Below, one piece after another: positions 1-8,989 of a DNA stretch of 19,260 bases. The notes under the pieces were generated by a model. It worked only from the letters and a program-made list of their open reading frames with translations. It was not told the DNA's origin and ran no database searches. Positions within the stretch are counted from its first letter, which is position 1, and each line of letters starts with the position of its first letter. Source of the stretch: DAOTXK01 sp034435395 (GTDB taxonomy: Bacteria > Chloroflexota > Anaerolineae > Aggregatilineales > Ch27); assembly GCA_034435395.1 (NCBI GenBank), contig DAOTXK010000164.1:1-19260 (forward strand), given 5' to 3'. The position numbers and the translations under genes were made by a program.

Positions 1-521
1 CGTTGCAGGAGGCGTTGCTGCTGCTGTACTCCGCGGTGTATACGCTCGGCCCGAACGTCCACCTGGTCGTGCAGAGCATGGAGAACGGCGTGTGGTTCCG
101 GGTCCGCTACGCCCGCGCCGGGCAGGCCTGCCCCAACAGCCTGCCGGAACTGCTCGACTCGCTGAGCGGCAACTGGCGGCTGGAAGACACCGCTTTTGAA
201 CTGCGCACCGCCGCCGATTTTATCGCCCTGAGCGGCAGCCAGTTGCACTTGCAGGGCACCGAGCGCTTCTGTGAGATGGCCTTTTTCGTCTATGCCGTCG
301 GCAAGCGTCCTCCGGAGCCTCGCCTGACGCGGGAAGTGGCCGAGCCGCCGCCCATCACGACTGCCGCCGAGGATAAAATCCTGGGCTCGGTGATCAGAAG
401 TGGTGAGGAGGATGTCACCAGGCCGCTGGGGGAACCGTCGTCCGACCCGGCAGCTCCCCCGACCTCCGCCGATCCCGTTGAACCGCCGGAGATCGACGGT
501 CAACCGCCGCCCAGGGAGTGA
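1..521 (+). CDS. 3' part of an unrecognised protein, possibly with a degenerate HATPase-like fold (truncated by window edge)
   Basis: The frame is open to the left edge, so only about 172 C-terminal residues are visible. The first codon in frame is TTG with no visible upstream context, so I treat this as the end of a longer gene. The first 100 residues have the alternating hydrophobic pattern of a small alpha/beta domain. The order of segments (SAVYTLGPNVHLVV, then VWFRVRY, then AADFIALSGSQLHLQG, then a closing FFVYAVG strand) recalls the GHKL ATPase domain of histidine kinases, but the Gly-rich ATP-lid motifs are missing. That resemblance is weak. The last 70 residues are Pro/Glu/Ser-rich and probably disordered. 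The stop is followed by about 200 nt without a gene. Function is not assigned. Confidence 0.55.
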   Translation, partial: LQEALLLLYSAVYTLGPNVHLVVQSMENGVWFRVRYARAGQACPNSLPELLDSLSGNWRLEDTAFELRTAADFIALSGSQLHLQGTERFCEMAFFVYAVGKRPPEPRLTREVAEPPPITTAAEDKILGSVIRSGEEDVTRPLGEPSSDPAAPPTSADPVEPPEIDGQPPPRE

Positions 522-624
522 CATAACGTCTCCCCGGTCCCCGTCTCTGCTTCCATGATGATCACGGCTGGCCAGCCATCCCATCGCCTGCCGCCGCCTG
601 ACCGCTGGCCCGTGCCCCGGAGGT

Positions 625-653
625 TTGTTTGGGTTTCGATCCGCTGGTAGACT
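625..653 (+). promoter_or_regulatory. Candidate sigma70-type promoter of the Fe-S oxidoreductase gene
   Basis: A -35-like TTGTTT (625-630) and a -10-like TAGACT (648-653) are separated by exactly 17 nt. Transcription would start near 660, giving a leader of about 65 nt before the ATG at 725. It is the only such pair I saw in the 522-724 gap. The -35 matches the consensus only in TTG, so confidence is limited. Confidence 0.35.
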
Positions 654-724
654 GGAAACCATTATGTGCCGGTTTCCTGACGCCGGTGCCCCTGTCCACC
701 GGCCCCTACCAGAGGAGCAAAACC

Positions 725-2746
<2,022 letters not shown>

Positions 2747-2824
2747 GGCGGCGTCGTGGGGAGTGGTCCGCCCCAGCGGCCGGCTGGCGGGCGTGAAGCG
2801 CCGTCAGGTTCAGTGAGGAAGGGC

Positions 2825-3100
2825 ATGAAACGCGCTTATCTGTTGGGGCTGCTCGTCATTGCCGCCCTGATCCTGCTGCTGCTCCTGTCCATCATCCAGC
2901 AGCTCAGCCAGCCCGGCCCGCTCCCGGCCAGGGATCAGACCGCCACCGCCGAATCCCTGCTCAACGGCGGGTATCCCTTCGGTCATCCCACCGGCTTTCC
3001 GGCGGAGATCATCGAGCAGCACATGACCATGACCGCCACGGCCCGTGGCACCTGGCCGCCGACTCCGCCGCCGTCCACGCCCGGCCCCACCGCGCCCTGA
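2825..3100 (+). CDS. Small membrane-anchored protein with Pro/Thr-rich tail, function unknown
   Basis: This 91-aa protein starts at an ATG preceded by GAGGAAGGG. An ATG 69 nt upstream in the same frame lacks a ribosome binding site. Residues 4-25 form one very hydrophobic, Leu-rich segment after MKR, which suggests a signal anchor with the remainder outside the cell. Residues 38-70 carry a short conserved-looking stretch (TATAESLLNGGYPFGHPTGF), and the tail is Pro/Thr-rich, ending in TPGPTAP. It lies 78 nt after the Fe-S oxidoreductase with no clear terminator between, so co-transcription is likely. I do not recognise a family and assign no function. Confidence 0.65.
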   Translation: MKRAYLLGLLVIAALILLLLLSIIQQLSQPGPLPARDQTATAESLLNGGYPFGHPTGFPAEIIEQHMTMTATARGTWPPTPPPSTPGPTAP

Positions 3101-3113
3101 CCGGAACTTCTGA

Positions 3114-3162
3114 CCTTCGCTGCCGTATACGTAACAGGATGGGGTTCCCCATCCACCGAAGG
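3114..3162. repeat. Nested inverted repeat between the two small membrane-protein genes
   Basis: The inner arms GGATGGGG (3137-3144) and CCCCATCC (3147-3154) are exact reverse complements. The outer arms CCTTCG (3114-3119) and CGAAGG (3157-3162) can extend the fold. There is no T-run, so it is not a standard intrinsic terminator. It ends about 14 nt before the next ATG, so it could affect translation of the 3176 gene or act as an intercistronic processing element. No function is proven. Confidence 0.4.
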
Positions 3163-3175
3163 CAAAGGGGGAACC

Positions 3176-3916
3176 ATGCGCCGGGCCAACCGGTGGGGCC
3201 TGATCTTCATCGCTACACTCATCGTCATGCTGGGCCTCATGCTGGGGCGCAGCTTCGCGCCGCCCTCGTCTGCCGCCCTGACTCTGACCGTCGGCGCTGA
3301 GACCGGCCTGGCGGCCCGCCAGACGGGGGATGCGCCGGGCGGTCCGACTGGCATCATCCTCCCGCCGCCAACCCTGACGCCGACCGTCGGCCCCACGCGC
3401 CTGGCCCTCACCGCTCGCGCCTATGCCACCACGCATGCCGATGCCCTGGGCGATCTCATGGTGACCGTGGACGGGCAGGGGCTTCTCTATCGCGTCACCC
3501 TCACCGAGGCGGAGATCAACCCGCTGATCGCCCGTTATGCGGCGGAGGTGGACAACGTGGACCACGTTCACCTGGCCCTGGCCCCCGGCACCGGTGCGCT
3601 CACCGCCGATTTTTATGTGCTGGGGGTGACCATGGAGGTGGAAGCCACGGCCCGCCTGCTGGCCGAGAATGGGGCGCTGACCGTGGAGGTGATGGCGGCC
3701 TCCCTGGGCGGGATCGGGTTTCCCCAGGCGGCCATCGACGCCATCCACCATGACCTGGTGGAGATGATCAACGAGGCGTTGTTGGAGGCGCTGGCCGAAT
3801 ATGGCCCTCCGTCAGCGATCACTGTAACCGACGTGACCATGGGCGAGGGATGCTTGAGCTTCACCTTCCGGTTGTCGGCGGGCACGACGCCCGTCGCTTC
3901 CCCTGTCTCTTCATGA
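3176..3916 (+). CDS. Membrane-anchored extracytoplasmic protein, possibly a DUF2140/DUF2993-like lipid-binding domain
   Basis: This 246-aa protein begins at an ATG after an AAGGGGGAA ribosome binding site. Residues 7-23 are a single hydrophobic signal anchor, followed by a Pro/Thr-rich linker (about 60-75). From about residue 85 comes a compact domain. It has VTLTEAEINPLIARYA near the start, a central run of beta strands (ADFYVLGVTMEVEATARLL), an amphipathic stretch containing FPQAAIDAIHHDL, and a final strand pair. The segment LTEAEINPLI and the later pattern of Gly, Pro and a helix ending in IN resemble the extracytoplasmic lipid-binding families DUF2140 (YpmS) and DUF2993 (LmeA-like). I infer this from pattern memory only. 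It follows the 91-aa protein by 75 nt and probably shares its transcript. Confidence 0.6.
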   Translation: MRRANRWGLIFIATLIVMLGLMLGRSFAPPSSAALTLTVGAETGLAARQTGDAPGGPTGIILPPPTLTPTVGPTRLALTARAYATTHADALGDLMVTVDGQGLLYRVTLTEAEINPLIARYAAEVDNVDHVHLALAPGTGALTADFYVLGVTMEVEATARLLAENGALTVEVMAASLGGIGFPQAAIDAIHHDLVEMINEALLEALAEYGPPSAITVTDVTMGEGCLSFTFRLSAGTTPVASPVSS

Positions 3917-4021
3917 GAGTTTTCCTACCACGCGGGGGCCAGGTGGTGGCAGAAGCAGCGCCCGCATCTTCAGGGACAGCGCCCACCCCGGCCCCTGGCC
4001 GAAATTCGTCGGACGAGGGGC

Positions 4022-4080
4022 TTGCTTCTCATCAGGTTTTAATCTACAATTAGGAAAATTCTCACATTCCATGAGAATTT
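4022..4080 (+). promoter_or_regulatory. Promoter with operator-like inverted repeat upstream of the nonaheme cytochrome
   Basis: TTGCTT (4022-4027) and TACAAT (4045-4050) are 17 nt apart, a good sigma70-type pair in an AT-rich island. A perfect 9-bp inverted repeat begins 6 nt downstream: AAATTCTCA (4056-4064), 7 nt, TGAGAATTT (4072-4080). It covers the expected start site near 4057. That position is typical of a repressor operator, though it could also form a 5' leader hairpin. The cytochrome ATG is at 4190. The rest of the 3917-4189 gap shows no gene. Confidence 0.55.
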
Positions 4081-4189
4081 GCCCGCGACCGCTCTCCCAA
4101 GGGGGGAAAGCGGCATAGAGCTTGTCTCTTTGTCTTCTGAAGTTGCGCCGCAGTTGCCGGGCGTGACCAGTGAAAGGAGCGGAACGGTT

Positions 4190-6124
4190 ATGTCGCGGAA
4201 GATTCTCCTGGCCATCGGCAGTCTCCTGCTGCTGTTGGCTGCCGGCGTCTGGGGCGTCAGCGGCCAGGGTGGTCAGGAATTTGAGGAAGTCCCGATCTTC
4301 ACCACGGCGGCGGATGTGGTTGGGGTCGGCACTTACGTCGCTGCCGAGGCTTATGCGGTGCCCGCCGGTGAGAATCCCGAGGAGCAACCGGTGCAGGCCC
4401 TCATCATGCCCTACGGCATCACGCCGAACATGCACGTGGAGACGATCGAGGACTTTGTGCAACCGGAGCCAGCGGTTCAGGGCTTCACCTTCGACTGGAG
4501 CCTGGAAGCCCCGGCGGGGTCGGCAGCCGAGTTGATCGAAGGCACCGTCGCCATTTTTATGGCCGATGTGGCAGGTCAATACGTGCTGACGCTGGCGGCG
4601 ACCGATGAAAACGGCAACAGCGCCGAGACCAGTTGGGTCGTCCACGCCACCACCTATGTTGGCGTTGGCGGGCTGGACGGCCAGCCGCCGGAAGAGCCGG
4701 AGTGCGCCACCTGCCACACCGACCGGGCGCAGGCCTGGGCGGCGACCGGCCACGCCACCATGTTCGCCCGCGCCATTGACGGCCGGGTGAGCGACCACTA
4801 CGGCCCGGACTGCGTGAGCTGCCATACCACCGGCTTCAACAACCGTCCGGAAGCGGTCAACGGCGGCTTTGACGATGTGGTGGCCGAGACCGGCTGGATG
4901 TTCCCGGAGACGCTGGAGCCTGGCAACTGGCAGGCCCTGGTCCAGGAATTCCCCCAGGTCGCGGCGATGGCCAACATCCAGTGTGAAAGCTGCCACGGGC
5001 CGGGCGGGATGCACCAGGCGGCTGCCGCCGGCGGCGATGAAGATGAGGATGAAGGTGGGGGCGCTATGGTGGCCGTCGCCGGGCCGATTAACCGTGGCCT
5101 GGCTTATGGCACCTGCGCGCAGTGTCACTCGGAAGAGCCGTATCATATCTTCCCCCAGCAGTGGGAGCTGAGCGCCCATGCCGATAAAAACGCCCGCGCC
5201 TTCTGGTACCCGATCGGCGAGGATCATGCCTCCTGCGTCCAGTGCCACAGTGGCGCTGGCTACATCGACTGGGCCAGCGGCAAGCCGGCGGAAGAACAGC
5301 GCACCGAGTACCAGGTCATCACCTGCGCTGTGTGCCATGATCCACACAGCGCCGGGAACCCCAACCAGCTCCGCGTCTTTGACTCGGTCACGCTGCCGGA
5401 CGGCACCGAAGTGGCCGACGCCGGACCCGCGGCCACCTGCATGAGTTGCCACAACGCCCGCCGCTCCGCTGTCGCCACGGTGGAAGGCGTGGCCTCTGGG
5501 GGAAGCTTCAGCACGCCGCACTACTCGACGGCTGCCGAGTTGATGAACGCCACCGGCGGTTATACCTGGGGGCTGAGCCTGCCCACCAGCCCGCATGGCC
5601 GGATCATCGAAGAGTCCTGCATCAACTGCCACATGGGCCCCACGCCGGGCATGGATGACATGGGCACGCCCGACGACCGCAGCGATGATCAACCCCTGCC
5701 CGGCCACAACACGGTCGGCGGGCACACCTTCGCCATGGTCAGCCCGGTCGATGGGGCCGAGAACGTGGCCATCTGCCAGGTCTGCCACGACGGCGCGACG
5801 AGCTTCGATTTTGAGGCCTTCCGCGACTACGACGGCGATGGCGTGATCGAGACCAACCAGGCCGAGGTCGAAGGGCTGCGCGAGCTGCTGCAGGCCGCAG
5901 TCGTGGAGGCAGGTGTCGAAGTGCTGCCCTCTCACCCGTACTTCAATTTCCCCGAAGGCACCAGCGCCGATGTCTATGGCGCGGTGTGGAACCTGAAATT
6001 CTCCGAGAGCGGCGGTTCGGCGGTGCACAACCTGCGCTACACCGTGTCGCTCCTGCAACTCAGCTATGAGCGGCTGACCGGCCAGCCGGTGCCGGGCGCG
6101 TACATCCTCTCGCCCAAAGAATGA
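4190..6124 (+). CDS. Secreted nonaheme c-type cytochrome with N-terminal Ig/PKD-like domain
   Basis: The 644-aa protein starts at the ATG preceded by AAAGGAG (4173-4179). An in-frame ATG at 4079 would place 37 charged residues before the signal peptide and was rejected. Residues 1-26 are a Sec signal peptide with cleavage probably near VSG-QGG. Residues 50-155 look like a beta-sandwich of the PKD/Ig type (FTFDWSL and GQYVLTLAATDENGN). Nine CXXCH heme motifs begin at Cys172, 208, 265, 309, 349, 379, 417, 477 and 529. An acidic loop (GGDEDEDEGGG, 281-291) interrupts the heme region. DYDGDGVIE at 547-555 resembles a calcium-binding loop. The C-terminal GSAVHNLRY contains a His well placed as a distal heme ligand, as in cytochrome c554-like proteins. 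The role is extracytoplasmic electron transfer; a specific substrate cannot be read from the sequence. Confidence 0.9.
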   Translation: MSRKILLAIGSLLLLLAAGVWGVSGQGGQEFEEVPIFTTAADVVGVGTYVAAEAYAVPAGENPEEQPVQALIMPYGITPNMHVETIEDFVQPEPAVQGFTFDWSLEAPAGSAAELIEGTVAIFMADVAGQYVLTLAATDENGNSAETSWVVHATTYVGVGGLDGQPPEEPECATCHTDRAQAWAATGHATMFARAIDGRVSDHYGPDCVSCHTTGFNNRPEAVNGGFDDVVAETGWMFPETLEPGNWQALVQEFPQVAAMANIQCESCHGPGGMHQAAAAGGDEDEDEGGGAMVAVAGPINRGLAYGTCAQCHSEEPYHIFPQQWELSAHADKNARAFWYPIGEDHASCVQCHSGAGYIDWASGKPAEEQRTEYQVITCAVCHDPHSAGNPNQLRVFDSVTLPDGTEVADAGPAATCMSCHNARRSAVATVEGVASGGSFSTPHYSTAAELMNATGGYTWGLSLPTSPHGRIIEESCINCHMGPTPGMDDMGTPDDRSDDQPLPGHNTVGGHTFAMVSPVDGAENVAICQVCHDGATSFDFEAFRDYDGDGVIETNQAEVEGLRELLQAAVVEAGVEVLPSHPYFNFPEGTSADVYGAVWNLKFSESGGSAVHNLRYTVSLLQLSYERLTGQPVPGAYILSPKE

Positions 6125-6166
6125 TCCATCGGCGAGGCCCTGGGCCTGTGCTCGGCCTCGACCGGC

Positions 6167-6206
6167 GACAGCACCCGCGTCTCCCCGGAAGTCTGCGGGT
6201 GCTGTC
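6167..6206 (+). terminator. Strong hairpin after the nonaheme cytochrome, likely terminator
   Basis: The arms GACAGCACCCGC (6167-6178) and GCGGGTGCTGTC (6195-6206) are exact 12-bp reverse complements with a 16-nt loop. The hairpin starts 43 nt after the stop codon at 6124. Only TT follows the stem, so it is not a classic U-tract terminator. It may terminate transcription or protect the 3' end of the mRNA. Confidence 0.55.
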
Positions 6207-6255
6207 TTGCCCGGCCCATGGCCCCCAAACGCTGTGCGGTCTGACTGAGGGTCGC

Positions 6256-6284
6256 TTGCTCAAGATTCCGGTTGGCGGTATGCT
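6256..6284 (+). promoter_or_regulatory. Candidate promoter for the decaheme cytochrome
   Basis: TTGCTC (6256-6261) and TATGCT (6279-6284) are separated by 17 nt. The -35 resembles the TTGCTT used by the candidate promoter of the preceding cytochrome. It would give a long leader of about 200 nt that includes the AT-rich repeat island, so a second start site nearer the gene is also possible. Confidence 0.3.
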
Positions 6285-6361
6285 CGTAAAATCCAACCCC
6301 AACACTGTCCTGGACACATGACCGCCTGACAGGGGAGAGGGCCAGCCAAAGCTCTGGGTGA

Positions 6362-6396
6362 GATATAACGGTCGATAACACGATATAAACGTTTAT
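6362..6396. promoter_or_regulatory. AT-rich island with GATA-type repeats and a 12-bp palindrome
   Basis: GATATAA occurs at 6362-6368 and 6382-6388, exactly 20 bp apart, with the related GATAACA at 6374-6380 between them. The perfect palindrome ATAAACGTTTAT lies at 6385-6396 and overlaps the last copy. The island lies about 100 nt upstream of the decaheme cytochrome ATG. The helical spacing suggests a binding site for a regulator, but no factor is identified. Confidence 0.35.
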
Positions 6397-6498
6397 GCTT
6401 ATCCTGAAAAATCGCCGTTTCCTGTATCCGTCGCCATGCCATCCTCGTGGTAACATGGGCAGGCTGTCTCGTCGCTGCGTAACGCTGGAGGCCAATCC

Positions 6499-8700
6499 AT
6501 GAGGAGACTTCGTAATCGTTTTCTCACGCCAGGGGGGACGCCCCGACGGCGGACGGTGGTGCTGGCAACAGCCATCGGGGCCTTCATCATCGTGCTGCTG
6601 GCCCTGCCGCCGGCCTGGGAGTATTCCAACTCGCCGGACTTCTGCGGCACAACCTGTCACACGATGCCGCCTGAGTTTAACACCTACCTGGTGTCGCCCC
6701 ACGCCCGCGTCCTGTGCGTGGACTGTCATATCGGGCGTGGGCTGATCATCCAGCAGTTTGTCCGCAAGGCCGGGCACATGCGGCTCCTCTGGGCCACGCT
6801 GACCAACAGCTACGAATATCCCATTTACGTCAGCACCATGCGCCCGGCGCGCGAGACCTGCGAGTTGTGCCATTATCCGCAGAAATTTTCTGACGACAGT
6901 TTGCGTATGATCAACCGCTACCGGGATGACGAGCAGAATACCCCCTATGACGTTTACCTGCTCATGCACACCGGCGGCGGCAGTCACCGCGAAGGGTTGG
7001 GGCGCGGCATTCACTGGCATGTGGAAAATGTGATTGAGTACATCGCCACTGATGAGCTGGAACAGGATATCCCCTGGATTCGCGTGACCACGGTCGAGGG
7101 AGAGATGATCGAATACGTGGCCGAGGATTCGACCATCGACACCGCCAACCTGGACCAGTACGACATCAAGGTGATGGACTGCATCACCTGCCACAACCGC
7201 ATTTCTCACCTGCTCGACCAGCCGCGCAACATGGTGGACGCCGCCCTGTTCCGGGGCGACATCTCGACGGACGTCCCCTTCATTCGTCAACGCGCCATTG
7301 ACCTGCTCGTGGCCAGTGCGCTCCCCCACGAGGAAGCCTCCGCCGCCGATGCGCCAGAGGTTATAGCGGCGGAAGGGCCGACTCCGGAACAGGTCCGGGC
7401 CTCGTTCGCCTCGCTGGAAACGTATTACCGCGACAACTATCCAGCGTTCTACGCTGACAACAGCGCGCTGGTGGCCGACGCCGTGGCCGTCCTGGAGCGA
7501 ATCTACGCGGATAACGCCTATCCCCAACAACTGCTGGACTGGAACACGCATCCGGACAACATCGGACACCGCGACTGGCCGGGCTGCTTTCGTTGTCACG
7601 ATGGCCGCCATTTCAGCGCTGACGGAGAAGCCGTGCGCCTGGAGTGTAACCTGTGCCATTCCATTCCTCAGGTGGTGCATCCCGGCGACATTGAGCCGAT
7701 GCTGCCGCTGGCCACCGGGATCGAACCGGCCTCGCACCGGGATACCACCTGGATCAGCCGCCATCACAACGAGTTCGACCGGACGTGCGCCAACTGCCAC
7801 ACCGTCAACGACCCCGGCGGCACCAGCGATACCAGCTTCTGCTCCAACAGCCAGTGCCACGGGATCGACTGGCGTTACGGCGGCTTCGACGCGCCCACGC
7901 TGGCTATAGAGCTGGGCCTCCTGGCGGAAGAGCCGCCGGAGACAGTAGTGGCCGCCCTGCCGGCCGGGGAAGCCGTCACCTACGCGGCCCTCCAACCCGT
8001 GTTTGAGGCCAGATGTGGGGGGTGCCACGGCTCCACTCCCAGCAAGGGGCTGCGCGTCACCGATTATGAGAGTCTGATGGCCGGAGGCAGCGACGGCCCG
8101 GTGATCGTGCCTGGCGACCCCGAGGCCAGCCGGATCGTGCAGGTGTTGAGCGGCGGCCACTTCGCGCCGTTTGGCGATGAGGAGATGACCCTGCTCCGCC
8201 AGTGGATCGCCGCCGGCGCGCCGCCCGGCGAGACAGCTCCCGTCGGAACCACGGAGGCCACCTATCAGGCCCTGCAACCAGCCCTGGAAAGCCGCTGTGG
8301 CCGATGCCATGGCGCGGGAGTCGCCACCAAGGGCCTGCGGGTGACCGATTACGAGAGTCTGATGGCCGGGGGCAGCGACGGCCCGGTGATCGTGCCCGGC
8401 GACCCTGAGGCCAGCCTGATCGTGCAGGTGCTGGCCGAGGGGCACTTCGCCCAACTCAGCGATGAGGACGTGACGCTGCTCCGCCAGTGGATCGCCGCCG
8501 GCGCGCCTTCAGGACCCGCAGCAGGCCCGTCAGGCGTCCCGCCCGCCCGCCCGACCCCCACAGAAGAAGGCGAGGAAGAGGGCGGCGACTATAACTACTT
8601 TTTCGGCGGCCAGGGCGAGGCGGAGGAAGAGGCCACGCCGGAGAACCCCTACAATTACTTCGGCGGCGGCCAGGGAACAGGCGACCAGGGAGATGACTGA
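6499..8700 (+). CDS. Membrane-anchored NapC/NrfH-type decaheme cytochrome with tandem C-terminal cytochrome domains
   Basis: The 733-aa protein has GGAGG (6487-6491) 7 nt before its ATG. Residues 19-38 are a signal anchor. The NapC/NirT-like part starts with the CX3CH motif at 49-54. Met56 follows in the CH-x-M arrangement that ligates heme 1 in NrfH. It continues with CVDCH (73-77), CELCH (121-125) and CITCH (228-232). A helical segment of about 120 residues without hemes (about 240-350) comes next, then CFRCH (363-367), CNLCH (383-387), CANCH (430-434) and a CX4CH motif (448-454). Two tandem planctomycete-type mono-heme domains (about 494-575 and 589-670) carry CGGCH and CGRCH. The tail is acidic and contains YNYF-GGQG twice. 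NapC/NrfH proteins oxidise membrane quinols, so quinol-to-periplasm electron transfer is the likely role. The terminal acceptor is unknown. Confidence 0.9.
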   Translation: MRRLRNRFLTPGGTPRRRTVVLATAIGAFIIVLLALPPAWEYSNSPDFCGTTCHTMPPEFNTYLVSPHARVLCVDCHIGRGLIIQQFVRKAGHMRLLWATLTNSYEYPIYVSTMRPARETCELCHYPQKFSDDSLRMINRYRDDEQNTPYDVYLLMHTGGGSHREGLGRGIHWHVENVIEYIATDELEQDIPWIRVTTVEGEMIEYVAEDSTIDTANLDQYDIKVMDCITCHNRISHLLDQPRNMVDAALFRGDISTDVPFIRQRAIDLLVASALPHEEASAADAPEVIAAEGPTPEQVRASFASLETYYRDNYPAFYADNSALVADAVAVLERIYADNAYPQQLLDWNTHPDNIGHRDWPGCFRCHDGRHFSADGEAVRLECNLCHSIPQVVHPGDIEPMLPLATGIEPASHRDTTWISRHHNEFDRTCANCHTVNDPGGTSDTSFCSNSQCHGIDWRYGGFDAPTLAIELGLLAEEPPETVVAALPAGEAVTYAALQPVFEARCGGCHGSTPSKGLRVTDYESLMAGGSDGPVIVPGDPEASRIVQVLSGGHFAPFGDEEMTLLRQWIAAGAPPGETAPVGTTEATYQALQPALESRCGRCHGAGVATKGLRVTDYESLMAGGSDGPVIVPGDPEASLIVQVLAEGHFAQLSDEDVTLLRQWIAAGAPSGPAAGPSGVPPARPTPTEEGEEEGGDYNYFFGGQGEAEEEATPENPYNYFGGGQGTGDQGDD
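7978..8508 (+). repeat. Intragenic tandem duplication encoding two cytochrome domains, period 285 bp
   Basis: Two units (about 7978-8223 and 8263-8508) inside the decaheme gene align with a 285-bp (95-codon) offset. The stretches starting at 8050 and 8335 encode the same residues from KGLRVTDYESLMAGG through VIVPGDPEAS and are nearly identical in DNA, including most third codon positions. The regions around the heme motifs have diverged more. This indicates a fairly recent duplication or gene conversion. Confidence 0.85.
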
Positions 8701-8844
8701 ATCGGATCGCCTCTGACGAGGGGGACGGCGATTGCGGCAAGGTCTTCCTCCTCGCCGTGATGGCCAGATCGCACTATTGACCACCACCGCTCGCCGATCG
8801 GCGAAAGCCCCGGCGGGCGGTTGTTTCTGGCTGTCGAGCTGCCG

Positions 8845-8918
8845 CGCCCCCATGGGAACAGGGCGGTTCATGGCCGAACACGAGGCGGCGCTGGCCGGGC
8901 CGCCACGCCCCCATGGGA
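8845..8918. repeat. Short direct repeats upstream of the flavoprotein gene
   Basis: CGCCCCCATGGGA occurs at 8845-8857 and 8906-8918, 61 bp apart, in the 289-nt gap between the decaheme and flavoprotein genes. The core CCCATGGG is itself palindromic. It could be a regulatory site pair or a by-product of local duplication. No gene is seen in this gap. Confidence 0.35.
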
Positions 8919-8989
8919 GCGGGGAGAAAAATGCGTTAGACTCGCCGTCATTGGTATCTCTGGTCTGCTTGAGGACTACGGAGAAGTTT

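Larger units (their letters stand above)
6125..6498. other. 374-nt intergenic region between the two cytochrome genes
   Basis: No gene is seen here. It holds a strong hairpin near its start (6167-6206), a candidate promoter (6256-6284), a short palindrome TGTCC-T-GGACA (6306-6316), and an AT-rich island at about 6360-6400 with repeated GATATAA words and a 12-bp palindrome. The GC content drops clearly in the last island compared with the flanking genes. The region looks purely regulatory. Confidence 0.6.

Noticed and set aside
3911..8454. Two very long minus-strand ORFs (3911-6058 and 6064-8454) opposite the cytochromes
   Set aside because: The plus strand shows signal peptides, 19 heme motifs and ribosome binding sites. 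The antisense translations have no recognisable motif and low-complexity composition.
7978..8508. Possible CRISPR or mobile-element repeats
   Set aside because: The repeats are in-frame cytochrome-domain duplications inside one gene; there are no spacers and no transposase.
8732..8989. N-terminal 86-residue extension of the flavoprotein
   Set aside because: The extension contains direct repeats and non-protein-like sequence. The FAD motif begins right after the ATG at 8990, which has its own ribosome binding site.
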